Counted from the first letter of the stretch, positions 53,533 through 62,185 are shown. The stretch is DNA of 64,000 nucleotides from Hymenobacter edaphi (GCF_003258365.1 NZ_QHKM01000003.1:248001-312000); one strand, 5' to 3'. Notes: generated by a model from the letters alone, not told the origin. Program-made: numbers and translations.

Positions 53533-53901
53533 ATGGCAAACATTACCCCCCAACAAGCCGTTCAGAACATTCTGAAAGAACTGCCCTCGCTCGTAGCAGT
53601 TGCCGTTGTCGAAACCGAAACCGGCATGCCGCTGGCCCACCATTCCAACCTGGCTACGTTTGACGCCGAAACCGCCGCTGCCTACAACACGGAGGTTATC
53701 AAACAAAAGCTGAAAGCCATCCAGGCCCTGAAGCTGAACCAGACGGTGCAGGACATCCTGCTGACCCTGACCGACCAGCTGCACCTGCTGAAGCTGTCGG
53801 CCGACGGCGGCAAGTTCATCTACCTGGCCGTAAACTCGGCCGACACGAACCTGGCAATGGCTCGCCAGGTACTGAAAGGCCAGGCTTCGGTGCTGAACTA
53901 A
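53533..53901 (+). CDS. Roadblock/LC7-like protein, second of a pair
   Basis: A 122-aa protein without the basic N-terminal extension of its neighbour. AVQNILKELPSLVAVAVVETETGMPLAHHSN begins the Roadblock fold and QDILLTLTDQLHLLKLSADGGKFIYLAVNSADTNLAMARQVL ends it. It is the more typical member, with GK in the fourth-strand turn. It may form a heterodimer with the upstream protein. It is closed by a bidirectional terminator shared with the convergent operon. Confidence 0.75.
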   Translation: MANITPQQAVQNILKELPSLVAVAVVETETGMPLAHHSNLATFDAETAAAYNTEVIKQKLKAIQALKLNQTVQDILLTLTDQLHLLKLSADGGKFIYLAVNSADTNLAMARQVLKGQASVLN

Positions 53902-53922
53902 GCTTCCCGTTTGCCTGTAACA

Positions 53923-53957
53923 GAAAAGCCCGCTGGCCTTGCGCCAGCGGGCTTTTC
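53923..53957. terminator. Bidirectional terminator
   Basis: GAAAAGCCCGCTGGC/GCCAGCGGGCTTTTC, a 15-bp perfect stem with a 5-nt loop, between the Roadblock pair and the DUF3089 gene. Confidence 0.92.
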
Positions 53958-53995
53958 CGTTTCTGTGCTGCAGCCGAAACGACTTCGGCGCCTGG

Positions 53996-55051
53996 TCATG
54001 GATTGGCGCGTTGCCAGGCGCGCAACCGCGCGTCGGCGTTGCGCCGCACGCTGAGGTAGTACAGCCCGTAGTCGTTGAGGTGGTAGGAGTGGCGCAGCTC
54101 CCACTTGCCGGGCAGCGGAAACCGGAAGTAGCCGCGGCGGCCCGACGGGTGCGTCCAGAGGATGCCCTTGTGCACTTGGGCATCGGCTACGCCGGGCTGG
54201 TCGAGGCGCTTGAAGGAGAGGGGCACGCTGCCGCGGTTCAGGCGGGCGGGCGCGTAGGCCGTATCGACGCGCCAGGTGAGCGGATTAGTGACCAGGGCGC
54301 CGTCGTAGGGCGGGTAGTCGTTGCCCCAGGAGCCGGTGTTCCAGCTCACGTAGCAGCCGGTTTGCAGCGAGTCGCGGCAGGGCCGCAGCACCCGGTAGCC
54401 CAGCGTGTCGACGTTCAGCCCGACGAGGTAGGCCGCCACGAGGCGGCGGCGCAGGGCCGGGTCGCGGTCGAAAAACTCGCGCAACAGCCGCCGGGCGTGG
54501 TAGGTACCCTGGCTGTGGGCGGCAATGATGATGGGCCGGTTCTGATTGTAGTGGGCGAGGTAGTACTCGAAAGCCGACTTCACATCGGCGTACGCTAGGG
54601 CCAGGGCCTGCCGGCTGTTGGCGGTACTGTCGAAAAACGAGTAGAGCGTGGCTTGCCGGTAGCGCGGGGCGTACACGCGGCCGGCGGCATTGAACACGCT
54701 GGCCTGGGTGCGGATGCTGTAGCGGTCGGTGTAGCGGTTGACGTGGCGGTTGGCAATAGCCGTGTTCCAGCCCCGCGGGCGGACGCGCGTGGTCAGGTGC
54801 AGAAAGAACACGTCGGCCGGGGCACTGGCCTGCCGGCTGCGCAGGCCGGAGTGCAGCGGGACGGCATCGGCCGAATCGGCGCGGGTGGGCAGGGTAGCCC
54901 AGCTCTCGGGCCGGCTGTAGTCGGGCACGGGCGGCGGGGTGTAGTGCGCGAAGCTGCGCAGGGGCTTGAGCAGCCGGATGCAGCCGCTGCCCAGCAGCAG
55001 CACGACCAGCCCCGCCAGCCACAAGGAGCCCAGCCGTAATGGGGCGCCCAT
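53996..55051 (-). CDS. DUF3089 lipase-like alpha/beta hydrolase, probable lipoprotein
   Basis: A 351-aa protein. The N-terminal hydrophobic segment ends in LLGSGC, a possible lipobox (Cys24). DUF3089 signatures are ADVFFLHLTT, the nucleophile Ser180 in PIIIAAHSQGTYHARRLL, and GCYVSWNTGSWGN. The usual G-x-S-x-G is A-H-S-Q-G, as in the family. It is probably a membrane-tethered esterase. Last of four minus-strand genes, only 4 bp after the SHOCT gene. Confidence 0.88.
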   Translation of the reverse strand: MGAPLRLGSLWLAGLVVLLLGSGCIRLLKPLRSFAHYTPPPVPDYSRPESWATLPTRADSADAVPLHSGLRSRQASAPADVFFLHLTTRVRPRGWNTAIANRHVNRYTDRYSIRTQASVFNAAGRVYAPRYRQATLYSFFDSTANSRQALALAYADVKSAFEYYLAHYNQNRPIIIAAHSQGTYHARRLLREFFDRDPALRRRLVAAYLVGLNVDTLGYRVLRPCRDSLQTGCYVSWNTGSWGNDYPPYDGALVTNPLTWRVDTAYAPARLNRGSVPLSFKRLDQPGVADAQVHKGILWTHPSGRRGYFRFPLPGKWELRHSYHLNDYGLYYLSVRRNADARLRAWQRANP

Positions 55052-55055
55052 GCGG

Positions 55056-56198
55056 CTAGTTCGACTGGGGCGTGGTGCCCGCGTCCGGCGTGGTCGGCGC
55101 AGCGGGCTTGGCGTCGGTGAACGTGTTTTCGAGCAGGCGCTCCTGGCGGAAGTACGTCAGCTTGCCGCTGCGGTCGAAGCGGGCGCGCACCTGGGCCAGC
55201 GTCTGCTGGTACTGGTTCAAGGACTTGCGCAGGGAGCGGCCGCGCTCCTGGAAGGTGGCCGTCACGGCGCCGTCGGCGTCGGGGGCGCTGATCTGCAGCG
55301 TGCTCGGGTCGAAGCTGATGCGGCTTTCGGTGAATTCAGGGAAGTGCGTGCGGTTCAACTCATCCTCGATGCCGGCGGGCGTGGTGTTCTGCAGGGAGAA
55401 AAAACGCTCGACTTGGGGGGCAAAGTGCTGACTGGCGTTGAAAGGGGCCGTCAGCAGGTCGTTGTAGAAGGCCGTGAGGGCCCGCTGCACCCGGGCGCGG
55501 GTGGCTGCCTCCAGCGCGGCCGCGTCGGTGACGGGGTCGGTGGTGCTGCCGGTTACGGCCGAATCGAGGGGCGATGAGGTCAGCGGAATGGTGGGCTGCA
55601 CGCGCACCGTTTCGGGCGCCTGCACGGGCGGCAGATCCAGCTGAGCGGCCTGCGGACCTTCTTCCACCGCTACGGCGGTGGTATCGGCGGCAGTGATGGA
55701 GTTGCTGGTCAGGCGCTCGGAGCTGCGGTTGCCGAGCACGAGGTAGCCAATCAGCGCCAGCAGCGCCAACACACCACCGATGATGAGCACCATCCCCAGC
55801 GGGGACTGGCGCGGGGCATCTTCCACGGGGGCGTCGTACGCGGCGGACGGCGGGCCCACGGGGCCTTCCGTGGGGCGGTGGGTACCGGGGTCGAGCACCA
55901 CCGGCTCCAGGGGCGGCGTGTTGTAGGGCGCGGCCACCGGCGGCAGCAGCGGGTCGTCGATGGGCGGCGGGATGACGTGGGGGCCGGCCACCGAGGCGGG
56001 CGCATCCAGCGAAAACGGCGGCACCGCCACGGGTTCGGCCGGTACATCGACCGGGGCAGCTACCGGGGCGGCGTTGGTTTCGCCAAACAGCAGCTGCTGC
56101 TTCAGCTTGTTGAATTCGTCCTGGGTGATGGCGCCCGCGTCGAGCATTTCCTTGAGCTGACGCAGGGTGTCGAGGGGAGACGGGGTAGGCTTATCCAT
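55056..56198 (-). CDS. SHOCT-domain single-pass membrane protein
   Basis: A 380-aa protein. Residues 9-37 are a SHOCT motif (LRQLKEMLDAGAITQDEFNKLKQQLL), followed by a Pro/Ala/Val-rich linker of about 100 residues. A membrane span at about 135-155 (PLGMVLIIGGVLALLALIGYLVLG) leads to an external helical domain (AALEAATRARVQRALTAFYNDLLTAPF). The external part has the style of NTF2-like or DUF4440-like fold fragments (alpha then four strands), not certain. SHOCT domains often mediate oligomerisation. It lies between the exported coiled-coil protein (29 bp) and the lipase-like gene (4 bp). Confidence 0.8.
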   Translation of the reverse strand: MDKPTPSPLDTLRQLKEMLDAGAITQDEFNKLKQQLLFGETNAAPVAAPVDVPAEPVAVPPFSLDAPASVAGPHVIPPPIDDPLLPPVAAPYNTPPLEPVVLDPGTHRPTEGPVGPPSAAYDAPVEDAPRQSPLGMVLIIGGVLALLALIGYLVLGNRSSERLTSNSITAADTTAVAVEEGPQAAQLDLPPVQAPETVRVQPTIPLTSSPLDSAVTGSTTDPVTDAAALEAATRARVQRALTAFYNDLLTAPFNASQHFAPQVERFFSLQNTTPAGIEDELNRTHFPEFTESRISFDPSTLQISAPDADGAVTATFQERGRSLRKSLNQYQQTLAQVRARFDRSGKLTYFRQERLLENTFTDAKPAAPTTPDAGTTPQSN

Positions 56199-56227
56199 GG
56201 GGAGCGGAGGAGGACCGGCGGTTCAGG

Positions 56228-56968
56228 CTACTTACGGTCAAGCGCGGACAGTCGGTCACGCCGGCGCTGCACCAGAATTTTGCGGCGCTCGGTTTCGGTG
56301 GCGTTCTGGGTGAGTTTCTGCTGGTCGTCCTTGATTTTGGCGGCGTGCTGCACGTTCTGCTCGCGCAGCTGCTGCATCTTGGCCAGGTTGCTCACCGTGT
56401 CGGCGGCCAGGCTCTTGATTTCCTTGTCGAGCCGCACTTTTTCCTTTTCGGCGTCAGCCAGCTGCTTTTCGGCCGCTTCCACCTCGCGCTTGTAGTGGTA
56501 AGGGCGGTAGTCCCGGGCAAAGTTCTGCACCATGGTGCGCAGGGCGGCAAACTCCGAGGCAGTCTTGTCCGGGTCGAGCCAGGTGCTGCCGTTGTCGAAG
56601 GCGGCAAAGACCTGCAGCTCGGCGGTGCTGTCGGTGGGGGCCACCACGTTGGTATAGAGGTCGAGCAGCTTGCCCGACACGCTCGATACCGGCGTCTGCT
56701 TGGCCAGCAGCACGTCCTTGTTGCCGCCAATGCCGAGCACGCCGCCCGCCCGCAGCTTGATGTTGTAACTGTCCTTCAGAAACTGCTGCCAGAACTCGCG
56801 GGCTTCCTTGGCGGGGCCTTCCACCTGCACTTTCAGGGCCGGCCGTTCGCGCTTGTCCACGCTGACGGTACTCGTACGCACGTCGTATACCTGCGCGGCG
56901 GCGGGGGCGGCGCGCAGGCCCAGCAGCAGCAGCCCGGCCAGCAGGCCGCGGAAGAAGGGGGTTGTCAT
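56228..56968 (-). CDS. Exported coiled-coil protein, hypothetical
   Basis: A 246-aa protein from ATG 56968 (MTTPFFRGLLAGLLLLGLRAAPAAAQ, signal peptide). The mature N-terminal half is beta/alpha (YDVRTSTVSVDKRERPALKVQVEGPAKEAREFWQQFLKDSYN). The C-terminal 110 residues form a strong coiled coil (YKREVEAAEKQLADAEKEKVRLDKEIKSL and on to ERRKILVQRRRDRLSAL). It is probably periplasmic. The long open frame extending to 57394 runs into the upstream gene and is not used. No known function. Confidence 0.75.
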   Translation of the reverse strand: MTTPFFRGLLAGLLLLGLRAAPAAAQVYDVRTSTVSVDKRERPALKVQVEGPAKEAREFWQQFLKDSYNIKLRAGGVLGIGGNKDVLLAKQTPVSSVSGKLLDLYTNVVAPTDSTAELQVFAAFDNGSTWLDPDKTASEFAALRTMVQNFARDYRPYHYKREVEAAEKQLADAEKEKVRLDKEIKSLAADTVSNLAKMQQLREQNVQHAAKIKDDQQKLTQNATETERRKILVQRRRDRLSALDRK

Positions 56969-57006
56969 CGGGGAGGAAGTTGCGGTGAGAGAGAGTGGAA
57001 GCCAGG

Positions 57007-57258
57007 CTATACCAAATCGTGGCGTTCGAGGGCGGCGCCGAAGTCGGTGCGCATATCGGCAAAGCGTCGCAGCACGGCGGCCACGAAGGTTTCGTCGAGC
57101 AGCTGCGGCAGCTCGGCGTCGCCGCCCAGCAAATCCAGCTCGGCCACCTTGTAGGTTTGTTCCAGCGGGCCCTGCTCGCACTTGAGCAGGTACTTGCCGT
57201 TCCACGCCAGCAGCGTGAGTTTCATGTCGGGGTGCGGAATGTCGGCTACGTGGCGCAT
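57007..57258 (-). CDS. Small conserved-looking cytosolic protein
   Basis: An 83-aa protein from ATG 57258 (MRHVADIPHPDMKLTLL); Met-12 (57225) is an alternative start. MKLTLLAWNGKYLLKCEQGPLEQTYKVAELDLL and FVAAVLRRFADMRTDFGAALERHDLV suggest a compact alpha/beta protein. I do not recognise the family. It is first in the four-gene minus-strand operon (38 bp before the coiled-coil gene) and diverges from the 60-aa protein. Confidence 0.7.
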   Translation of the reverse strand: MRHVADIPHPDMKLTLLAWNGKYLLKCEQGPLEQTYKVAELDLLGGDAELPQLLDETFVAAVLRRFADMRTDFGAALERHDLV

Positions 57259-57387
57259 GGGCGGGTATTTGGCGGGACGAAGATACCACCTTGGGACGGC
57301 AAACGCCGGGCCGCCCAAACCGCGGTTCGGGCCCGCTCGTACACCACCGTAGCTGCCGCGCTTGTTTCACCCCAACCATCCACAGCC

Positions 57388-57570
57388 ATGCCACAGGGAG
57401 ATAAGTCCAAGTACACGGACAAGCAAAAACGCCAGGCCGAGCACATCGAGGAAGGCTACGAACAGCGCGGCCTCTCGGAAGAAGAAGCCGAGCGCCGCGC
57501 CTGGGCCACCGTCAACAAGCACGACGGCGGCGGCAAAAAGCCCGGCGGCTCCGGCCGCAAGTCCAGCTAA
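57388..57570 (+). CDS. 60-aa hydrophilic protein (annotated elsewhere as plasmid-stabilisation-like)
   Basis: MPQGDKSKYTDKQKRQAEHI, then EEGYEQRGLSEEEAERRAWATVNKHDGGGKKPGGSGRKSS. This tiny family with the YTDKQKRQAEHIEEGYE..GxSEEEAERRAWATVNK core is widespread in proteobacteria and Bacteroidota. It is often labelled plasmid stabilisation protein without experimental basis. It is rich in charged residues and probably helical, with a disordered Gly/Lys tail. The open frame upstream (from 56995) is not coding. Confidence 0.85.
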   Translation: MPQGDKSKYTDKQKRQAEHIEEGYEQRGLSEEEAERRAWATVNKHDGGGKKPGGSGRKSS

Positions 57571-57591
57571 ACGTCTTGCTGATACAAACGA

Positions 57592-57624
57592 AAAACGGCC
57601 GCCGGAAGCCCCGGCGGCCGTTTT
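57592..57624. terminator. Bidirectional terminator
   Basis: AAAACGGCCGCCGG/CCGGCGGCCGTTTT with a 5-nt loop. It lies between the small gene and the convergent histidine kinase gene. Confidence 0.9.
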
Positions 57625-57672
57625 CTGCTTACCGGGCTAGGCCGCCTTCACAACGACGCTGCATGCCCGGCG

Positions 57673-58851
57673 CTAGCCCGCGGGCGGCGTCTGCCGGGCC
57701 CGCGGCAGCTTAAATTCCAGCGTGGTGCCCTGCCCGGCGCTGCTGCGCACCCGGATGGTGGATTTGTGCGCCTCCACGATGTGCTTGCTGATGGCCAGGC
57801 CCAGGCCCGAGCCGCCCGCGTCGCGCGAGCGGCTTTTGTCGATGCGGTAAAACCGCTCGAAGATGCGGCGCTGGTGCTCCTCGGCAATGCCTTCGCCGTC
57901 GTCGTGCACGCTGATGCGCACCGACTTGCTCACGTCGGCGAGCCGCACCGTGACGTGGCCCTGCTCGCGGCCGTACTTGATGGCGTTGTCGATCAGGTTG
58001 ATGAGCACCTGGCGGATGCGGTTGCGGTCGGCCAGCACCGGCATGCCCTCCGCGGGTAGCACTTCGGGCTGCAGGTGCAGGGTCACGTGCCGTTTGGCGG
58101 CTTTCTGCTCCAGCTGGTCGAAGATTTCGCGCACCAGCAGGGCCAGGTCGAAAGCCTGCCGGCGCATGCGCACCACGCCTTTCTCCAGCTGCGAAATCGT
58201 CACCAGGTCCTGCACCAGCGCATCGAGGGCATCGAGGGCAGAAGCGGCTTTGAGCAGGAACTTCTCGCGGATAAACACCTCGTCTTCGCCCGCGTCGAGC
58301 ACGGTGTAGACGAAGCCCTGGGCGGCGAAAATCGGCGTTTTCAGCTCGTGCGACACGTCGGCCAGAAAGTCGGAGCGCAGCTGCTGCAGCCGCCGCAGCT
58401 CGTCGATTTCCTTCTGGCGGCGCACGGCCATGTCGAGGATTTCCTCGCGCATGCGCTTGAGCGGCTCGGGCCGGAACAGGAACTTGTTGGAGAGCTTCTT
58501 GAACTCCTTGCGCTTGACGTGCTCCAGGCCCGAGTAGATCTGGTTGACCTCGCGGAACATCAGGGCCTCAAACGAGAGGTACACCAGCAGAAAACAGGCG
58601 GCCACCGTCATGCCACCCGCCAGCACGGCCTGCTGAAACGGCAGCCGCGGCACCGTGGAGGCAAACAGCGTGAGCACGCCCGCCACCAGCAGCGCGATGA
58701 TGACGGCAATGGCCCGGGACGACAAATGGAGGCGAAACACGAACGGAATGGGCGCCTCCTGGGCCGAAAACGCGCTGCGGACGGCCGGCTCCTGCACGAC
58801 GCGGCCCACCACGGCGCGCCACAGCCCGGCGACGGTTTGGTTGGTTTTCAC
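57673..58851 (-). CDS. PhoR/WalK-like sensor histidine kinase
   Basis: A 392-aa protein with a GTG start at 58851. Two membrane spans lie at about 46-66 and 73-95 with almost no loop between, so sensing is in the membrane or cytosol. The HisKA helix has His168 (LADVSHELKTPIFAAQGF). HATPase boxes are N (INLIDNAIKYG), G1 (HDDGEGIAEEH), F (RFYRIDKSRSRDAGGSGLGLAISKHIVEAH) and G2. It is encoded after its regulator with 109 bp between, which hold a 38-bp hairpin. Bacteroidota pairs of this type often control phosphate starvation or envelope stress. No PAS or HAMP is seen. Confidence 0.93.
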   Translation of the reverse strand: MKTNQTVAGLWRAVVGRVVQEPAVRSAFSAQEAPIPFVFRLHLSSRAIAVIIALLVAGVLTLFASTVPRLPFQQAVLAGGMTVAACFLLVYLSFEALMFREVNQIYSGLEHVKRKEFKKLSNKFLFRPEPLKRMREEILDMAVRRQKEIDELRRLQQLRSDFLADVSHELKTPIFAAQGFVYTVLDAGEDEVFIREKFLLKAASALDALDALVQDLVTISQLEKGVVRMRRQAFDLALLVREIFDQLEQKAAKRHVTLHLQPEVLPAEGMPVLADRNRIRQVLINLIDNAIKYGREQGHVTVRLADVSKSVRISVHDDGEGIAEEHQRRIFERFYRIDKSRSRDAGGSGLGLAISKHIVEAHKSTIRVRSSAGQGTTLEFKLPRARQTPPAG

Positions 58852-58870
58852 CGCAAAAGTCGTTGTTTAA

Positions 58871-58955
58871 ATGGCTAAATGGTCAAATTGTTAAATGGCT
58901 GGTCGTTCCAGAAGTCAGAACGACCAGCCATTTAACAATTTGACCATTTAGCCAT
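58871..58955. repeat. Perfect 38-bp inverted repeat (hairpin) between the regulator and kinase genes
   Basis: ATGGCTAAATGGTCAAATTG and on (58871-58908) is mirrored without mismatch at 58918-58955; the loop is 9 nt. The arms contain the word AAATGGCT twice. It occupies most of the untranslated space between the two-component genes and has no T tract of terminator form, but as RNA it is a very stable hairpin. Confidence 0.92.
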
Positions 58956-58960
58956 CAGTC

Positions 58961-59671
58961 TTAATTATCCGCGTTGAACTTGTAGCCCACGCCCTTAATG
59001 GTCTGGATGTGGTGTTCCCCCACTTTCTCGCGCACCTTGCGCACGTGCACGTCCACGGTACGGGCCAGCACGAACACGTCGTTGCCCCAGATGTTCTGCA
59101 GCAACTCGTCGCGGCCAAACACCTTGTGGGGCGAGGCGGCCAGGAAGGCCAGCAGCTCGAATTCTTTCTTAGGCAGCGTGATTTTGCGGCCGTCCTGATA
59201 CACGGCAAAGCCCGTGCGGTCGATGCGCAGCCCGTTGATGTCGATAACGTCGGACTGCGGGCCGGCGGGCTCCAGGTCGCGGCGCACTACGGCGGCCAGG
59301 CGGCTCATCAGCGCCCGGGGCTTGATGGGCTTGCTCAGGTAGTCGTCGGCGCCGGCGTCGAAGGCGGCCACCTCCGAAAACTCCTCCGAGCGGGCCGTCA
59401 GAAACAGGATGTAGGTGTCCTTGAAGCGGGGCATGGCGCGCAGCTCGCGGCAGGCCGCAATGCCATCGAGGTGAGGCATCATCACGTCGAGCAGGATGAT
59501 ATCGGGCCCGAACTGCGGGGCCACTTCCAGCGCTTTGCGGCCGTCGGGGGCCGTCGCCACCTCGTAGCCTTCCTTGCGCAGGTTGTATTCGAGCAGCTCC
59601 ACAATGTCCGGGTCGTCGTCGACTACCAGAATCTTGTAGGGCGTGGAAGCGGAAGCGGCAGAATGTTGCAC
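58961..59671 (-). CDS. PhoB/OmpR-family response regulator
   Basis: A 236-aa protein with a GTG start at 59671. The receiver domain has acidic residues D18-D20, phosphoacceptor Asp62 (IILLDVMMPHLDG), Thr of FLTARSEE and Lys of DDYLSKPIKPR. The C-terminal winged helix reads GLRIDRTGFAVYQDGRKITLPKKEFELLAFLAASPHKVFGRDELLQNIWG, ending HHIQTIKGVGYKFN. It is transcribed before the kinase. The final residues (ADN) end 6 bp from the 38-bp hairpin. Confidence 0.95.
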   Translation of the reverse strand: MQHSAASASTPYKILVVDDDPDIVELLEYNLRKEGYEVATAPDGRKALEVAPQFGPDIILLDVMMPHLDGIAACRELRAMPRFKDTYILFLTARSEEFSEVAAFDAGADDYLSKPIKPRALMSRLAAVVRRDLEPAGPQSDVIDINGLRIDRTGFAVYQDGRKITLPKKEFELLAFLAASPHKVFGRDELLQNIWGNDVFVLARTVDVHVRKVREKVGEHHIQTIKGVGYKFNADN

Positions 59672-59759
59672 GGCGGGAATGACTTAGGTGAGCAAAGGCA
59701 CGCGTTGCGCCACAAAAATACCGCCTGGCCAGGGAGTGTGCGTGTTACCATATTGTGAA

Positions 59760-59923
59760 CCACGGATTCGACGGATTCATCCGGATTACACGGATTTCGT
59801 AGACGATTCGGAACCGGATGGTGCTGCGGCTTAAGGCCGTGACGCCATTTAGGTTACTCCGTGCCTTCCGGATAGCAATTGCCCAGCATCCGTGTAATCC
59901 GGATGAATTCGTCGAATCCGTGG
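59760..59923. repeat. 36-bp inverted repeat (35/36) flanking a 92-bp spacer
   Basis: Arm 59760-59795 (CCACGGATTCGACGGATTCA and on to ACACGGAT) is inverted at 59888-59923 with a single mismatch. It lies between the DUF3108 stop and the response regulator start, so it precedes the regulator gene. A partial copy is at 46625-46647, suggesting a dispersed family. Confidence 0.85.
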
Positions 59924-59924
59924 G

Positions 59925-60752
59925 TTAGTTCTTGGCCACCACGGCCAGCTTGTTTTTCAGGCCGCTGACTTTGTACATATCAATCTTCACCGAGCCCACG
60001 AACATTTCCGCCTCGAACAGCACCGGAATCTTGTTCCGGTCGTCGGAGAGGTACACGGAAATGGCGTCTTCGCCGCGGAACAGCTTGTTCTTGGGCATCC
60101 TGGGCGTCAGGCGGATGGCGCGGATGACGCCAGCCTTGGTTTCCACGTTCTGCCGGCCCATGTACTTCACCGTCATGTCGAACACCTCGTCGTCGAAGAA
60201 GCCCTTCACGTTGATCATTTCGCCCACTTTGCGGTTCGAGTAGTCGAGCGTGCGCAGAAAATAGAAGCCGCTGACGAGGTCCTGCACGTTGTCGGGCACC
60301 TTGTACGACTCGCGCTTGATCTTGGTCTTGTCCCGTTTGTGCGACTCCACGTCCACCGTGTTCTTGTAGTGGTCGAAGTCCACGGTTTCGCGCTTGCGGT
60401 AGTTGTTTTCCTCGATGTTGCGGAAAAAGCGCTGCGGCAGAATGCTCGTCGTGTCGATGTAGGAGCGCCAGGTGTCGCGCACTTTCAGAAACAGGTCGAA
60501 GGAGCCGGTGGTGCGGCCCGTCACGGTGGCCTTGTAGCAGGGCCGCTCGTTCACCTTGTGCAGGTCGTCCGCCAGCTCGATAGTAGCTTCCGCGGCCGTA
60601 ATCAGGCCGTAGTGCACTTTGTACTGCATCGTTTCGCCGCGCCGGAAACTGTCGTTGCGAATCGTGCGCGGCGCCTCGTTCGGCGCGAAGGCCATCAGGC
60701 CGACGCTCAGCAGGGCAGGTAGGGAAAGCAGAAGCCAGGGGCGACGGTTCAT
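59925..60752 (-). CDS. DUF3108 domain exported protein
   Basis: A 275-aa protein from ATG 60752 (MNRRPWLLLSLPALLSVGLMAFA, signal peptide); the frame is open to 60812 but without better support. The DUF3108 pattern is RRGETMQYKVHYGLITAAEATIEL, then YKATVTGRTTGSFDLFLKVRDTWRSYIDTTSILPQRFFRNIEENNYRKRETVDFDHYKNTV. The family has a beta-sandwich and is periplasmic, of unknown function, common in Bacteroidota and proteobacteria. Single gene. Confidence 0.88.
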   Translation of the reverse strand: MNRRPWLLLSLPALLSVGLMAFAPNEAPRTIRNDSFRRGETMQYKVHYGLITAAEATIELADDLHKVNERPCYKATVTGRTTGSFDLFLKVRDTWRSYIDTTSILPQRFFRNIEENNYRKRETVDFDHYKNTVDVESHKRDKTKIKRESYKVPDNVQDLVSGFYFLRTLDYSNRKVGEMINVKGFFDDEVFDMTVKYMGRQNVETKAGVIRAIRLTPRMPKNKLFRGEDAISVYLSDDRNKIPVLFEAEMFVGSVKIDMYKVSGLKNKLAVVAKN

Positions 60753-61045
60753 GTAAACAGGTAAACGATATGCAATCGGGGGCTTTTTGACGCTAGGCAA
60801 AGCAGGTGCCAAGCAAATATACCGCGGCGTTTTGCCCGGCGAAAGGCTTATACGGGATTTGCTGGCTGCGCAGATTAACGGCGGTTTATATAGTTGAAGT
60901 TCTGCGCGCTGCGAAAATAATCCGGCGGCATCCCAGCCGGAGCGACGCGGATTCCAGACGGGTCATTGAATGGTCACACCTTAATACTTCCGCGTAGCGC
61001 GGACGACGAGACGCAACTAGGCGCCTCTACAAACCGAGAAGACAC

Positions 61046-61080
61046 AAAAAAGCCCGCTGCGAAGTGCAGCGGGCTTTTTC
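61046..61080 (-). terminator. Terminator after recA
   Basis: AAAAAGCCCGCTGC/GCAGCGGGCTTTTTC with a 5-nt loop, 17 bp past the recA stop on the minus strand. Confidence 0.9.
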
Positions 61081-61096
61081 AGCAAATCAGCGGAGC

Positions 61097-62185
61097 TTAC
61101 AGCGTGTCTTCGCCGTCCTCGGGGCCACTCAGGTCCACCGGAATGGCGGCGGCTACGGCTTCGGGCTCACCCTTGGCCATGGCGCGCACCTTGGCTTCGA
61201 TTTCGTCGGCCAGCTCGGGGTTGTCCTGCAGGATGGTTTTCACACCCTCACGGCCCTGGCCGAGGCGGTTGCCGTTGTACGAGAACCACGAGCCCGACTT
61301 GGCAATAATACCCATATCGGTAGCCAGGTCGAGGATTTCGCCGACTTTGCTGATGCCCTCTCCGTAGATGATGTCAAACTCGACCACTTTGAAGGGCGGC
61401 GCGACTTTGTTTTTCACCACCTTCACCTTGGTGCGGTTGCCGGTTACGTTGTCTTTATCCTCCTTGATCTGGCCGATGCGGCGAATGTCGAGGCGGACGG
61501 AGGCGTAGAATTTCAGGGCGTTACCGCCGGTGGTGGTTTCGGGCGAGCCGAACATTACGCCGATTTTCTCGCGCAGCTGGTTGATGAAGATGCACAGGCA
61601 GCCGGTCTTGTTGATGGTGCCGGTGAGCTTGCGCAGGGCCTGCGACATGAGGCGGGCGTGCAGGCCCACTTTCGAGTCGCCCATGTCGCCTTCCAGTTCG
61701 CCTTTCGGCACCAGGGCGGCCACGGAGTCAATAACGATGATGTCGATGGCACCCGAGGAAATCAGCTGATCGGCAATTTCGAGGGCCTGCTCACCGTTGT
61801 CGGGCTGCGAGATAATCAGGTTTTCGGTGTCGATGCCGAGCTTCTGGGCGTACAGCGGGTCGAAGGCGTGCTCGGCGTCGATGAACGCGGCAATGCCGCC
61901 CTTCTTCTGGGCTTCGGCAATGGCGTGCATGGTCAGCGTGGTTTTACCGCTGGATTCCGGGCCGTAAATCTCAACGACGCGGCCCCGGGGCAGCCCACCA
62001 ATGCCGAGGGCAATGTCGAGCCCGAGCGAACCGGTGCTGATGGCGGGAATGTCGCCGACCTTGTTGTCGCTCAGCTTCATGACGGTGCCCTTGCCGTAGG
62101 CTTTGTCAAGCTTGTCCATCGTGAGCTGAAGCGCCTTCAGTTTCTCGGCTTGTTGGTTGACCGTCTTGTCAGTGGTAGCAGCCAT
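61097..62185 (-). CDS. recA: Recombinase A
   Basis: A 362-aa protein. Walker A is GPESSGKTT (75-83), Walker B is [14 protein letters not shown], and loop L2/Q-box is [40 protein letters not shown]-binding loop 1 is [26 protein letters not shown]. It coats single-stranded DNA for strand exchange and stimulates LexA-type cleavage. The acidic tail ([24 protein letters not shown]) is normal. It diverges from the outer-membrane-like gene. I found no clear SOS box in the 162-bp gap. Confidence 0.99.
   Translation of the reverse strand: MAATTDKTVNQQAEKLKALQLTMDKLDKAYGKGTVMKLSDNKVGDIPAISTGSLGLDIALGIGGLPRGRVVEIYGPESSGKTTLTMHAIAEAQKKGGIAAFIDAEHAFDPLYAQKLGIDTENLIISQPDNGEQALEIADQLISSGAIDIIVIDSVAALVPKGELEGDMGDSKVGLHARLMSQALRKLTGTINKTGCLCIFINQLREKIGVMFGSPETTTGGNALKFYASVRLDIRRIGQIKEDKDNVTGNRTKVKVVKNKVAPPFKVVEFDIIYGEGISKVGEILDLATDMGIIAKSGSWFSYNGNRLGQGREGVKTILQDNPELADEIEAKVRAMAKGEPEAVAAAIPVDLSGPEDGEDTL

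Noticed and set aside
57007-57394. Long N-terminal extension of the exported coiled-coil protein
   Set aside because: It would run through the small minus-strand gene in another frame and hide a clean signal peptide at 56968.
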